From Bugula neritina (Eukaryota > Bryozoa > Gymnolaemata > Cheilostomatida > Bugulidae): a stretch of DNA of 60,000 nt. The translations under genes were made by a program, and so were the position numbers. The notes beneath the pieces were generated by a model that worked only from the letters and a program-made list of their open reading frames with translations, did no database searches and had not been told where the DNA came from. The stretch's first letter is position 1. Each line of letters opens with the position of its first letter. The stretch covers positions 912,501 to 972,500 of the forward strand of contig OZ037766.1 of NCBI GenBank assembly GCA_964035545.1, written 5' to 3'. Below, piece by piece: positions 49,022-60,000 of this stretch.

Positions 49022-49504
49022 TATATTCCAGGGTTAAGAGAAATTCTTCCAGAGTTGTAGAAATCTAGAATAATCCAGAGAGAAGTTCACAAACTTTCCT
49101 GTTACATAATCACAAAGAAATCTAAACAGAAGGCGAGAAAGTCATCTCTCTATTTTAGAGGAGTAAATGGCAGCCGATTGACAAAACGCCGGCTAAATAC
49201 TTTTTATTCAACGGCTGTTTGCTCCCAAAATCAATTTCTATTATGCAGTTGGCAATGCGCAGCCAATACACTTTAGGAGTATAATGTTACTATTGATATT
49301 GATGATATGGGATTATCATACAAAATGTAATACTAATACCAGTTACAATAAACATTAAATATGTGTGTACAGCTTTTGATGTAAATGCATAGAGGAAGCC
49401 CCTGAGATTAATATCTTCTACAGAATTCACCTAGACTATTACTGTAACAGTGTTGTGCAGGAGATAGGCAGAGGGCTTTGTAGTCAGATACAGTATAGTG
49501 TTAC

Positions 49505-49990
49505 AATATGTGTCTACTAGGTGTCTAATAGGTGTCTACTATGTGTCTACCAGGTGTCTAATAGGTGTCTACTAGGTGTCTACTAGGTGTCTACCAGGTG
49601 TCTAATAGGTGTCTACTAGGTGTCTAATAGGTTTCCACTATATGTGTCTAATAGGTGTCTAATAGGTGTCCACAATATGTGTCTACTATGTGTCTACTAT
49701 AAGTGTCTACTAGGTGTCCACTATAGGTGTCTACTAGGTGTCTAATAGGTGTCTAATAGGTGTCCACAATATGTGTCTACTATGTGTCTACTATAAGTGT
49801 CTACTAGGTGTCCACTATAGGTGTCTACTAGGTGTCTAATAGGTGTCCACTATATGTGTCTAATAGGTGTCTACTAGGTGTCTACTATGTGTCTATGAGG
49901 TGTCTACTATGTGTCTATATAAGGTGTCTAATAGGTGTCCACTATATGTGTCTACTAGGTGTCCACTATATGTGTCTAATAGGTGTCCAT
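49505..49990. repeat. 11-bp minisatellite (GTGTCTAMTAG)
   Basis: More than 40 copies of GTGTCTACTAG / GTGTCTAATAG, interleaved with longer variants GTGTCCACTATAT. A duplicated block of about 100 bp is visible (around 49655-49755 and 49745-49850). Confidence 0.95.
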
Positions 49991-50687
49991 GCATGCTGAT
50001 ACAGACATTATAGATTTATTGAAAATAAAAAAAATGAAAAAAATTAGTTTCTACTCAATCATGATTAGTGACAATAAAATTCATACTAAATAACACAACT
50101 TTCTTTGTTTGTAGCAAATATAGTATAGAGCCAAAAACTAATGTTTTTGAATAAAATTTTGGTAAAACATTAATTTGCATTTTAGAACATATTTTTGATT
50201 CCCCAAAAGATAGCTTTTTATAAACTAAACTCATTATATTTAGAGAAAAACAATTGAATGGAGTTCTGGTCTAAATGGAATAGCTACATACAAACCAGCT
50301 CTGGGACTGGGTCAGCTAAGGAAATATGTCTATATAGTCAACATTCTCCTGTTGATTATGCAACACAAAGGACTAGTTTCTCCTTACAAGTATTTTTAAG
50401 ATAACAATTAAATTAAATTAGACAAATTATCAGCGCCAGCACCTTATGACACAGTTGCTATCGACTTTGCTATAGCTACTATATAATGGAAAGCACTAAG
50501 GCTATATAAAGGCAAGCACTAAGGCTATGTAAAAGAAAGTACCAGAGTTATGCTATGAAGTGTTGAGTACACACTCAATAAACTGCCCTTAAATCAAAGG
50601 CTGAATATATCAACTGATTTTAGTTTCTTTAAACACCACAATAATGCTGCTGAAATACCAAGTAAATAATTCATGACCCTGAGAGAT

Positions 50688-50708
50688 GGTGGGGGGGGGG
50701 GGGGAGGG
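50688..50708. repeat. Poly-G run
   Basis: GGTGGGG followed by an uninterrupted G run, an A and GGGG. A potential G-quadruplex and a likely assembly-sensitive site. Confidence 0.9.
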
Positions 50709-52082
50709 GCTAGCTCTGTGAGTCAGTTAGTTAATTAAGGGCTAACTAGCCTATTAAGTGAATCCACTTAGATCAACTGCATTCTTCTTTCTTTATTGAT
50801 TTCAACATACTATATGTGCATGCTGCTGGAATACATTGCTTGATTCTCAGACTATGTGGACATACTGTTAGAAATTGGACTACGAGATTTTATAGTCAGG
50901 ATCTGCCAGTTCTAAATCCACACTTTATTATAAAGGTTGAAACAAGTTATTGCTTTTTGAAAACATGTATAATTGAATTACATATTATTGTTTAGGAGAC
51001 TTTTGATAATTGTAAACAAATATTACGCTGTTGATCAGCAAAATCATCAAAAGCTTTAACTAGAGCCAGTAAAGAATAACAATGCAATGTCTAACCCAAG
51101 ATACAGTCATATTATGATGATCAACTTTGCACACTCTAGCTGAGTAACGCCCACTAAACTCATGTGCAGTGGCCATCTTGTACCCTTGACCACTTTAATT
51201 CCATCTTGACCAACTAAACCACTTAGGGTAATGGTTCGTTAGAACAAGAATGAATAGAAGTATTATAAGTTTGAAGAGCTACTAAAATTGATTTTTAATG
51301 ACTCAAAAATAAATTTCCACTCTATCAAGGACAAAACTCTGTTTAAAGATGGAAATAAGTTAGTGAAAGAGAGAATGTGTTAAACAATTATGTGAAAATA
51401 ACAATTATCTATTTATACATTGCTTTGATGTCGAATAAGAAAATAATTAGTAGTGTAAACTTAAGAAATTAGCAAATGTAGTTCAAATGCAGCAAGACTA
51501 TAAAAGTTGGTGATTTAATTTTTCACCCTGTCACACAAATTTCACTGGTCATTAGAGAAACTTATTTACTCTCAACAGTTGACATGACAAGGCTGTGTGT
51601 ACAGATAATTAAATGAGAAGTGAATGGAGTCGAAATTAGAAAAGAGAGGAAATGCAGAAGCATTCCCATGAAGCAAAAAGCATAGTGTTTTATTTCATAC
51701 TTAAAGTACAAAAGTAATTATAAAAAAAGTGTTCAAAAAATATTCCTATGAAAACTACTGGGCAGAGCAGCACATAAGCTGAATATAATATTATTAACTA
51801 AAAAGCTTTTGAATATCATACAAATGATATATTGAATAAAATACAAAACAGCTGCTTTGCTCAAAACACAAGCAAATTGGTCTTCATAAACCTGTTAGAA
51901 ATAGTACCAACCTTATCTGGTTAATAAAAGCAACAGAATAAAGAAATACATTTCCTTATGAAAAGTAATGGATATAACATGAGAAGTTGAGTATATTTCA
52001 GCTGCAAGGCCGTCATCTAGGACTACATTATTGTCACATTGTGCAGGTCATAGCAATAGGACTGTCCAATCAGAGTGGATAA

Positions 52083-55000
52083 TCAGCTAAGTTGTATAAC
52101 CCTGGCTCCATCAGCAGCTGAACACTCTATAAACGTAGCTCTTCCCTGATACCTTTTCTGAAGTTAGGAAACAGATGACGTTTTCAAGCAGTCAAAAAAC
52201 TAAGTACAAACACAGGACATTTAACGAGAAGTTAAATTCATTTACGTACACGCATGTCAATTATCTCCAAGTCTCTTCAAATCTAGTCTATTATAACTGA
52301 CGCAATAACTGATATTTCTATGTTGGGTATACTTTGGAGTTACCCCCTCTAACAAAAGAAGGTGATTTCTGCAAGCAGTGTCTATTCAATACCTCCAACA
52401 TATTAGACATTAATACAACAGCAATAGGATGCCTGTAGATTGAGGTATAATATAATACACACAACTGGCCAACAGTTCCACGACTGAATTTTATAGGCTA
52501 GCACTAGTTGGAATTCTTAAAAAACATTATAACTTTACACAAATGCTACTAAACTTTGAATTAAACAGCCATAACACCGAAAGTAAAACACAAATTTGAG
52601 TGTATTCTGGTTGCCTGGCAACTAGCTCATCTAAACAAACAGGATACACTACTTCCTGTACACTACTTCCTGTACTCTACTTCCTGTACACTACTAAAAT
52701 ATGATAAGTAGAGGAAGTGGAGTTGCTACTCACAGTGACTTCCTGTTTGATAGTGTCGACAGCCGTGGTATCGCAAAGGGTCACCGTGCACCCACCGAAT
52801 CCACCTCCAGTCATCCGAGAGCCGTAAACTCCTCCAGGAAGTGACATCACAATCTCTACTAAGCTGTCCAGTTCTGGACAGGAAACCTCAAAATCATCCC
52901 TATAAGAGAATACAGGTACAGACTACCTACAGGTACAGACTACCTACAGGTACAGACTACCTACAGGTACAGATTACCTACAGGTACAGATTACCTACAG
53001 GTACAGACTACCTACAGGTACAGAGTACCTACAGGTAGAGACTACCTACAGGTACAGACTACCTACAGGTAGAGAGTACCTACAGGTAAGGACTAAAGCG
53101 CAGAGTACCTGGTGGATTCTACAGAAAGGCAAAACTGAGTCTCACCTGAGAGAATCTCACTTGAGGGAACTCACCTGAGGGAACTCACCTGAGGGAACTC
53201 ACCTGAGGGAACTCACATGAAGGAACTCACCTGAGAGAATTGTGACTGTCCACCATAAGTCTGCCGAATGTCTCCAAGTCTCCACCTTCCAGAGATGTGA
53301 CAGCTTCTTCTGTCCTCCGTATCTCCGAGATGACATGACGAGCTCTTCGGTATATCAGTTCATCCAGCTTCTGAGAGGAAAGTATGACTCATGCATTGCA
53401 TGACAAATAAATATAAACATAGTGATTGCGCAATAACATTTCCATGCTTTAGAATGAATATTCCATTCGATGCTTGGAAACAGTTGCATTCAATGAAACC
53501 CAACTATAAGTTAATGCAAACCACAACCCAAATTAATTAGTATGGGCAGCTATTCACAAGTAACAGAAACCCATTGATAGACTCTCCCCAATAGCAGCGC
53601 CCTGAGAGACTAACCCACCCACACACAGACTGATGTAACTGGAGAACCTTTCAGAATCTGAAAGAAAGAAACTCACAGACTGGTGCTGCCGGAGCAGCTG
53701 GAGGTCAGCGGAGCGTAAACTGGGAACCCCTAGAGCTGCGGCAGCGTCAGCACAGTTCTGTCTCCTAGAGGGATATTCACTCCCAGTCAGCTGATGCTTG
53801 ACGTTACAGTTGATGATGAGGATGGACTTTCCACTGAGGTCTAGACGGACCAGCTTACTCTCTTTACTCCTTCAAACAAGAGAGATCATCATGAGTATGA
53901 GCTATCAGAAATTGTTCACAGACTTTTCTAATGACTTCCATACATTAGAGTAAGAAATATTACAAACTGCTTATCAAGAATCACTGCTGAGAAACTAAAC
54001 TGTAATGATTTGCATTACCTAAACAAATAACACTAGCTATCACTAAGTATCAACTTGCAGCAAAGAGAAAGACTCACATAATACAACCAGTTGTAAGCCA
54101 AGAAGTTTACAGTTTCTAACACTTTAGATTTTGTTTAAAAGAGAGGAATGATTGAATTAATTGTCTAGAAAGTTTGCATTGAAAAGTTTCAACAGAAAAG
54201 CAAAATAACACACTTTGTTTTAAGTTAATAGAATTAGCTAAAGAAAGAAGATACAACTCTTCAACATACTTGCAGTCTATGAGCAAGGCGTGGTCCCTGC
54301 ACCCCATGGCTGATACAAACTGATCCATAATACCGCAAGGCATTCCGGCAAACGTGTGTTCTGCCCTCTGGCAGGTGAGAGCTTTCTCCAGCTGTGAGCA
54401 CTCAGTGGGGAACAGCGACTCTAACAGTGTGTGGGTGGAGACTTCAACAGAGGCGGAGCTAGACAGCCCACCCCCTAGAGGCACGGAAGTGCTGACCACC
54501 ATATCAAATCCGGAGACAACTCCTACAATTGGTTGCAGACGTTGATTAGACGAAGTATGTGGTACTTTGAGTTTCTTTAGTGCAATAACAAGTTTATTGA
54601 GCATAGTTGATGCCAGAGATGTGACTACATAGTACTGCTATAGCATCTCTTAAACAGCATGACTCAGAATACCAGAACATTCTAGAAGCATCAAGTGACA
54701 TAAGATGATGAGTCATATCATCTTCATATGAGTAACAAACAATGAGTACTATTGTAGGAGATTAGCTTCTATAAACTGTAAGGGAAACTAACCATGTTCA
54801 TGTCATACGATGAATCACAATGCAGCTGCCAAGTTATTTTTAGATTTGAATTTAATATGAGCAGCTATTTGTAAGAAACTACTAACCCTTGTAATGAGCT
54901 ATGACGCCTTTGATATAGTTGGCCCAAGATGGAGACCCGGGAGATAATTTATTCTCCTCACTCGGAACAGGAAATGAGGTAAACTGAGGCTTGTCGACAT

Positions 55001-55459
55001 CCTCTGATGCAGTAAAGACTCGGATAACATCCTCTCCATTGAGTTTACCAGTTGCTAAGGTTACCAGCGGAATGGCCTGCAGTGAAATAGAAAAACTGAG
55101 AGAAATAAAACAGGGTTCAGCACCACAATGTTAAATTGGATTAACAAATAAAGAGATAAGAGTTAACCTTTAAATGTTTCTATTAGATAAAAGTTTATAC
55201 AGAACTGATAAAGGATAATAGAAAAATTTCTTTTAGTCACCTAAAAACAGTAAAATTGAGTCAACTTGAAAACTCTTACAATAGGGAAGACAAATCCATC
55301 GTTGTAATCGGTGTGTTCACCAATCAAATTGACTCGGCCAGGGGCAAATGCTGCATGTGTTGGCTTTGCTGAAAATTTCTCTTGAAAAGTTGATTGAGCT
55401 TGCTGCAGCAGGTCTTTCGTACTTTCAGGCAAATCATTGATAGACACCACTTGACTCAT
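52083..55459 (-). CDS. GALK1: Galactokinase
   Basis: Seven exons on the minus strand: 55280-55459, 54887-55076, 54270-54522, 53677-53869, 53231-53370, 52734-52899, 52083-52157; phases match throughout, giving 398 aa (human GALK1 392). GHMP-kinase hallmarks: galactose-binding signature [15 protein letters not shown] (~43-57), ATP-binding loop [12 protein letters not shown] (~140-151), and motif 3 [11 protein letters not shown] near the C-terminus. [10 protein letters not shown] holds the catalytic Asp region. The last exon ([20 protein letters not shown]) matches the family's ATFY...ADGAKVL end. It phosphorylates galactose at C1 with ATP, first step of the Leloir pathway, in the cytosol. The closer match is GALK1 rather than GALK2, judged by length and motif wording. 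Introns 5 and 6 carry short tandem repeats. Confidence 0.96.
52646..52694. repeat. 14-bp repeat (ACTACTTCCTGTAC)
   Basis: Three and a half copies in GALK1 intron 6. Each copy contains the ETS-type core TTCCT (GGAAGT on the other strand). Confidence 0.85.
52908..53090. repeat. 17-bp minisatellite in GALK1 intron 5
   Basis: About ten copies of ACTACCTACAGGTACAG, starting a few bases from the acceptor of exon 52734-52899. On the minus strand each copy contains CTGTAG|GTAG, an acceptor-like and donor-like motif. Confidence 0.93.
53139..53230. repeat. 14-bp array of copied splice donors in GALK1 intron 5
   Basis: On the minus strand the unit is CAGGTGAGTTCCCT, repeated about six times starting at the true donor of exon 53231-53370. 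The farthest copy (ATTCTCTCAGGTGAG) repeats the exon-intron border itself. Confidence 0.93.
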
Positions 55460-55507
55460 CTGGTAAGGATAAATTATTTTACAAACTGATTTATCTTCAC
55501 TGTTTAA

Positions 55508-55768
55508 CAGTAGCTGAATAAGTTATAGTATAGCTGAATAAGTTATAGTATGGCTGGCTGAATGAGTTATAGTACAACAGCTGAATAAGTTATAGTATAG
55601 CTGAATGAGTTATAGTATAGCTGAAGAAGTTATAGTATAGCTGAATGAGTTATAGTATAGCTGAATGAGTTATAGTATAGCTGAATGAGTTATAGTAGAG
55701 CTGAATGAGTTATAGTATAGCTGAATGAGTTATAGTATAGCTGAATAAGTTATAGTATGGCTGAAAAA
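55508..55768. repeat. 20-bp minisatellite (TATAGTATAGCTGAATGAGT)
   Basis: About 12 copies of the 20-bp unit with GAATAAG/GAATGAG alternation, starting about 50 bp upstream of the GALK1 ATG, so probably in its promoter or 5' UTR. Confidence 0.93.
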
Positions 55769-56692
55769 GCTACAAGTGCAGTCATAGTAAGAGGAACTGC
55801 TACAGTAATTTTACAATATAATTATAAAAGTTTGACAACATTACCCAACTTAAACATCCACTAAAATACTGTTACATGACGTAGTAATTAAAAACTAAAT
55901 TCCAAGACATTGAATATTAAAATGAAAATTAAGTTGAAGTTGAATATGTCTTTCTATATACCAGTAGTTGTCAAATAGATGCTAAGTTAAATTTTTTTTA
56001 ATTTAGCATACAGCTGCGAGAACCTCACTATGAGCTTGCGTAACAATGGTGCTGACAAGTCTTAGTTTGATATTCACATGAAATGTCAAAATAAATTCTT
56101 TTTAAAAGAAATTTAAAAATGTTCGTTGCTTAAAATAAAAACCAAACAATAACAGTTTTTAATAAACAAGAGAATTGTTATTTGACAGGCACACTTGCTA
56201 TAACTATTGGTATGTTGAAAAAAGTTCACTACATCTCAGCCTAGTAAAAAATACATTTAGGCTGAACCAGTTTAAGCCTCAGTGTAACCAAATAAATATA
56301 ATTGAAAACCATCATTAATATGAATACATTAGTTCACTACCCAGCTGTGTTAGTCATTTCATGTAGTTTCAAACTAAAAAAGATTGGCTTGAAGACAATC
56401 GTAATACTTGTGATTTTGTTGGATACAATGAAAATATGATGAACATCATTAAAAATATAATACTACTCCTAAGCATAGCACAAGCTCAAATAAAAACATT
56501 TAAATTCATATTGATACCGTCAAAGTCATTAGAAATAGATGGCAGAACTTTCTCCCAATTCAATTTTTTTAACAATACACAAACTCAAAGACAATATTTG
56601 AATAAATCACAATACTAATATCAAATTACAATAATGAGATTGCACTGATGGCCAGTTATATTGAGTTATTGTCAGTTTACTTGAAGCTGACT

Positions 56693-56779
56693 AGCAGTAG
56701 TACTACTACTAGTAGTAGTACTACTGCTAGTCTAGTAGACGTAGTACTAGTACTACTACTACTACTACTACTAGTTTAT

Positions 56780-56865
<86 letters not shown>

Positions 56866-56915
56866 GCACTATACTAGTACTAGTAGTAGTACAGGTACTA
56901 CTACTAGGAAATTGA
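56693..56915. repeat. (ACT/AGT)n trinucleotide array
   Basis: Mixed TAGTAG and ACTACT blocks, then about 30 perfect ACT units (56775-56865). It contains the 26-bp segment 56727-56752 that is identical to 10778-10803. Confidence 0.93.
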
Positions 56916-57313
56916 ATATTCATGTTTAGGTTTAGTTGAGTAATTATTATTAGGAACAAACTTGCACGAGAGGTGTGTATTAAAATACCATTAAATAAAC
57001 TCGAGTGCTTACGACAATACTTTATTGTTCCTTTATGCAACATAAAATATGAGATCAACTGCAAAAATAACAAGAAATAAATGTATTTAGTGACTTCTGC
57101 AGGCCAAAATCGCAATGTTTGCAGTTAATGTAAACAGCCTGCAGCGAGCTCGAATGGCGTAAATGAACACTGTTCAATGTTATTGCGAAAGGACTATTCG
57201 TTAATCCCCCATTATTTGATCAGTAATAAACTAGAAAACTCGCGAAAAGTTGGTGATTACTGATTTGGTAGTTACAAATACAGCACCGTCCTATAATTGG
57301 CTAAAAGTGGAAA

Positions 57314-57366
57314 TTCCCGAAGCTACCACGTGTTGCTAGAAAATTCTACACCCCTGGGGAAGGTTC
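57314..57366 (+). promoter_or_regulatory. Heat-shock elements of HSP70
   Basis: Three inverted nGAAn pairs: TTCCCGAA (57314-57321), AGAAAATTCT (57338-57347) and GAAGGTTC (57359-57366), with a CACGTG box at 57327-57332 between the first two. This is the arrangement expected for HSF binding. Confidence 0.8.
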
Positions 57367-57374
57367 ATTTAGGA

Positions 57375-57382
57375 TATAAAAA
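57375..57382 (+). promoter_or_regulatory. TATA box of HSP70
   Basis: TATAAAAA, 117 bp upstream of the ATG and just downstream of the heat-shock elements. Confidence 0.8.
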
Positions 57383-57491
57383 GGGAGTTTGTTTTACACC
57401 TTGCCATTCACATTCTTCTAACGATAGAAGCTACTACAACTAATACGGTTGCTACTAGAAGACTAGAATTTACAACACACTATTTAACAAT

Positions 57492-59986
57492 ATGGGAAAA
57501 ACAATTGGAATAGATCTTGGAACCACCTACTCCTGTGTTGGAGTATTTCAACACGGAAAAGTGGAAATCATCGCCAACAGTCAAGGTTAGTAAAATACAG
57601 TGTAACCTTTACTATTTGTTTGTGAGATTGACCTAATTAATACTACATATGTTTATACTTGAAAGTTGATTTTTATTTATTAAATGTGATGCACTTATCC
57701 TGGGGCTAGATATTAATTTGAATTAAAATTGAAAAGTATTCCAAAAGTTGACTAAAAAGTTTTAAAATGTGAAATGCAATTGATTAATATTTTATGTTGA
57801 CTAAATTAAATCTAAATCAAGGAATAGCATAGAAACACATATGAAGATTTGAAAAACCTTAACCATTTAAGCTGACAATAACTTAACTGTGTCATTCATT
57901 ATTATAGTGACAATGCATTCTTTTTCTTTAGTCTTATGATGTTTCACTTCTAACTTATTCAGTGAATGTCGGCATTGCCATGGGATTCACCTCAGGCTTA
58001 ATAGTTGCTGCAACATAATTGTTATTGAATATCGATTCACTGATGGTAAAAATATTTTACATTGACAACCTAATGACTAATTTGTCAATTTTCAATGTTG
58101 GTGTTTTTTAGAAACATTTACATTACTACTTTATAACAATCACAGTTTCTTATTCTTCACTTTCCTCACGTATCTATACTATTGCAGGCAACAGAACTAC
58201 TCCAAGCTATGTTGGATTTACTGACTCTGAAAGGCTGATAGGAGACGCAGCTAAAAACCAGGTTGCCATGAACCCAGCAAACACAGTGTTTGATGCCAAA
58301 AGACTTATAGGAAGGAAATACACTGACACTGCAGTGCAGAAGGACATTAAGACGTGGCCTTTCAAAGTGATCAATGACAGTGGTAAACCAAAGATTCAAG
58401 TCGAACATCTGAATGAAACAAAAGTGCTGACACCGGAGGAGATCAGCGCCATGGTGCTGACGAGTATGAAAGAGACAGCCGAGGCATATCTGGGAGAGAA
58501 AGTAACAGATGCTGTTGTCACGGTGCCAGCGTACTTCAACGACTCTCAGCGACAGGCTACCAAAGACGCCGGAGTGATTGCTGGACTTAACGTCAAGAGA
58601 ATCATCAATGAGCCGACAGCCGCCGCGCTGGCCTACGGACTGGAAAAAAATCTGACCAATGAGAAAAACGTACTGATATTTGACTTGGGTGGTGGAACAT
58701 TTGACGTGTCTATTCTGAGTATTGATGAGGGATCTCTATTTGAGGTGAAATCAACAGCTGGTAACACTCATCTCGGAGGAGAAGACTTTGATGACAGACT
58801 AGTAGAGCATTTTATTAAAGAATTCCAACGGAAACACCACAAAGATGTGAGAGGAAACCCTCGTTCACTGAGACGTCTGAGAACGGCATGTGAGAGAGCA
58901 AAAAGAACACTCTCGACAAGTGCTCAAGCCAACTTAGAGATTGATTCTATGTTTGAGGGAATTGACTTTTACACAAGCATTACGAGAGCTCGGTTTGAGG
59001 AGCTTTGTGCTGACCTGTTCAGAGAAACACTGCAGCCTGTAGAGCAAGCTCTGAGAGATGCCAAGATGTCCAAAGGAGACATCCATGAGGTGGTACTGGT
59101 TGGCGGATCTACAAGAATACCAAAGATTCAGAAACTGCTGCAGGAGTTTATGGGTGGAAAGCAGCTGAACAAGTCTATCAACCCTGACGAGGCAGTAGCT
59201 TATGGAGCAGCTGTGCAAGCGGCTATTCTATCGGGTGACCAGCACGACGTGATCAAGGACGTGTTGTTGGTGGACGTAGCGGCTCTGTCTCTTGGCATAG
59301 AGACAGCTGGTGGAGTGATGACCAACCTCATAGACAGAAACACTCGTATTCCAACCAAACAGACAAAAGTGTTCACAACTTACGCCGACAACCAGCCAGC
59401 CGTGACCATACAAGTGTTTGAAGGAGAAAGACCGATGACTGCTAACAACAACCATCTCGGTAAATTTGACTTGACAGGAATTCCACCAGCCCCTAGAGGT
59501 GTTCCACAGATAGAAGTCACATTCGATTTGGATGCAAATGGCATTCTTAATGTACTGGCAGTAGACAAAAGCTCTGGAAAGTCTAGCAACATTACCATCA
59601 CCAATGACAAAGGTAGACTGAGTCAGGCTGAGATAGACGCCATGCTGGCGGATGCGGAGAAGTTCAAGGCTGAAGATGAGAAACAGAGAAAGAGAGTCCA
59701 AGCAAGAAACTCGTTGGAGAGTCTGGTATACCAGTACGAACAAGCCGCTGAGGAGAATGAATCTAAGCTGTCGACTGAAGACCTGAAACTGGTAAAAGAA
59801 GAGTGTGAGCAAGTGATAAGTTGGCTGGACAGTAACGGTCTGGCAGAGGAGGAAGAATATCAGCACCAGATGTCAGAGCTGCAGAAGAAGTGCTCTCCCA
59901 TCATGTCAAAACTCCACCAATCAGGAGGAAGTACTGGTAAAGCTGCATCTAACCAATCAGGCCCCACAGTTGAAGAGATGGACTGA
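57492..59986 (+). CDS. Cytosolic heat shock protein 70 (HSPA1/HSPA8-like)
   Basis: Two exons, 57492-57585 and 58188-59986, joined in phase 1, giving 630 aa. All three HSP70 signatures are present: IDLGTTYS near residue 7, [14 protein letters not shown] near 195, and [15 protein letters not shown] near 334. The ATPase domain (~1-383) is followed by the substrate-binding domain ([18 protein letters not shown]) and the helical lid. The tail is short ([17 protein letters not shown]) with no GGMP repeats and ends in VEEMD. No signal peptide or KDEL, so cytosolic/nuclear. It binds exposed hydrophobic segments in an ATP cycle with J-proteins and nucleotide exchange factors. Heat-shock elements and a TATA box upstream suggest stress induction, although inducible HSP70 genes are often intronless and this one has an intron after codon 31. 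EEMD replaces the usual EEVD that docks TPR co-chaperones. Confidence 0.97.
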
Positions 59987-60000
59987 TAACTTCTTTGATG

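Larger units (their letters stand above)
49022..52082. other. Intergenic region between Kv upstream exons and GALK1 3' end
   Basis: 3 kb, AT-rich, no supported ORF; contains the 11-bp minisatellite and a poly-G run. Confidence 0.6.
55460..57491. other. Divergent GALK1-HSP70 intergenic region
   Basis: 2 kb, AT-rich. It holds a 20-bp minisatellite next to GALK1, a trinucleotide array, and the HSP70 promoter. No additional ORF is supported. Confidence 0.7.

Noticed and set aside
56648-57115. Poly-Tyr and poly-Val frames
   Set aside because: Translations of the ACT trinucleotide array.
58166-59866. Long minus-strand frames opposite HSP70
   Set aside because: Codon-usage shadows of the HSP70 exon. 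Antisense open frames to HSP70 are a known artefact.
1-60000. tRNA, rRNA, CRISPR or bacterial operon signals
   Set aside because: None was recognised. The sequence is eukaryotic with spliced genes.

Overview
The window is metazoan nuclear DNA: spliced genes with GT-AG introns, AT-rich intergenic DNA, many minisatellites and one intact LTR retrotransposon. The gene set (Shaker-type Kv channel, R7-family RGS protein, complex I subunit, galactokinase, ALYREF, HSP70) points to a bilaterian-grade animal. A lophotrochozoan is my guess from the Kv1.4-like Kv N-terminus. Species and phylum cannot be fixed from the sequence alone.

Layout: (1) 72-6077, minus: 5' half of an R7-family RGS gene (DEP/DHEX part), whose GGL and RGS domains would lie beyond the left edge. 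(2) 7864-9912, plus: ALYREF mRNA-export adaptor, six exons. (3) 10525-13399, plus: NDUFA13/GRIM-19, four exons, with one intron made almost entirely of minisatellite. (4) 17917-34346, minus: Shaker-type (Kv1) potassium channel. One large 3' exon carries T1, S1-S6 and the C-terminus; a distant 5' exon encodes an N-terminus resembling the Kv1.4 inactivation ball. The ~14.7 kb intron between them holds a complete, apparently very young BEL/Pao element (19936-28723) in the opposite orientation. Further upstream on the minus strand lie three more orphan ATG exons (44317-44609, 46810-46868, 48972-49021). Like the 34 kb exon, all end in a phase-2 splice donor compatible with the channel exon, so they are candidate alternative N-termini. 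(5) 52083-55459, minus: complete galactokinase (GALK1), seven exons. (6) 57492-59986, plus: inducible-looking HSP70 with heat-shock elements and a TATA box, one intron, and a C-terminal EEMD instead of EEVD.

The genes are unrelated in pathway and do not form a functional cluster. The recurring structural theme is that introns are filled by private minisatellites that run up to, and in two cases copy, the splice donor. The most interesting items are the set of phase-matched alternative first exons of the Kv channel, the tandemly copied splice donors in the GALK1 and RGS introns, and the intact retroelement 482 bp from the Kv splice acceptor. Exon structures were assembled by hand from splice consensus, reading phase and remembered homologues. 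No alignment or transcript data were available.
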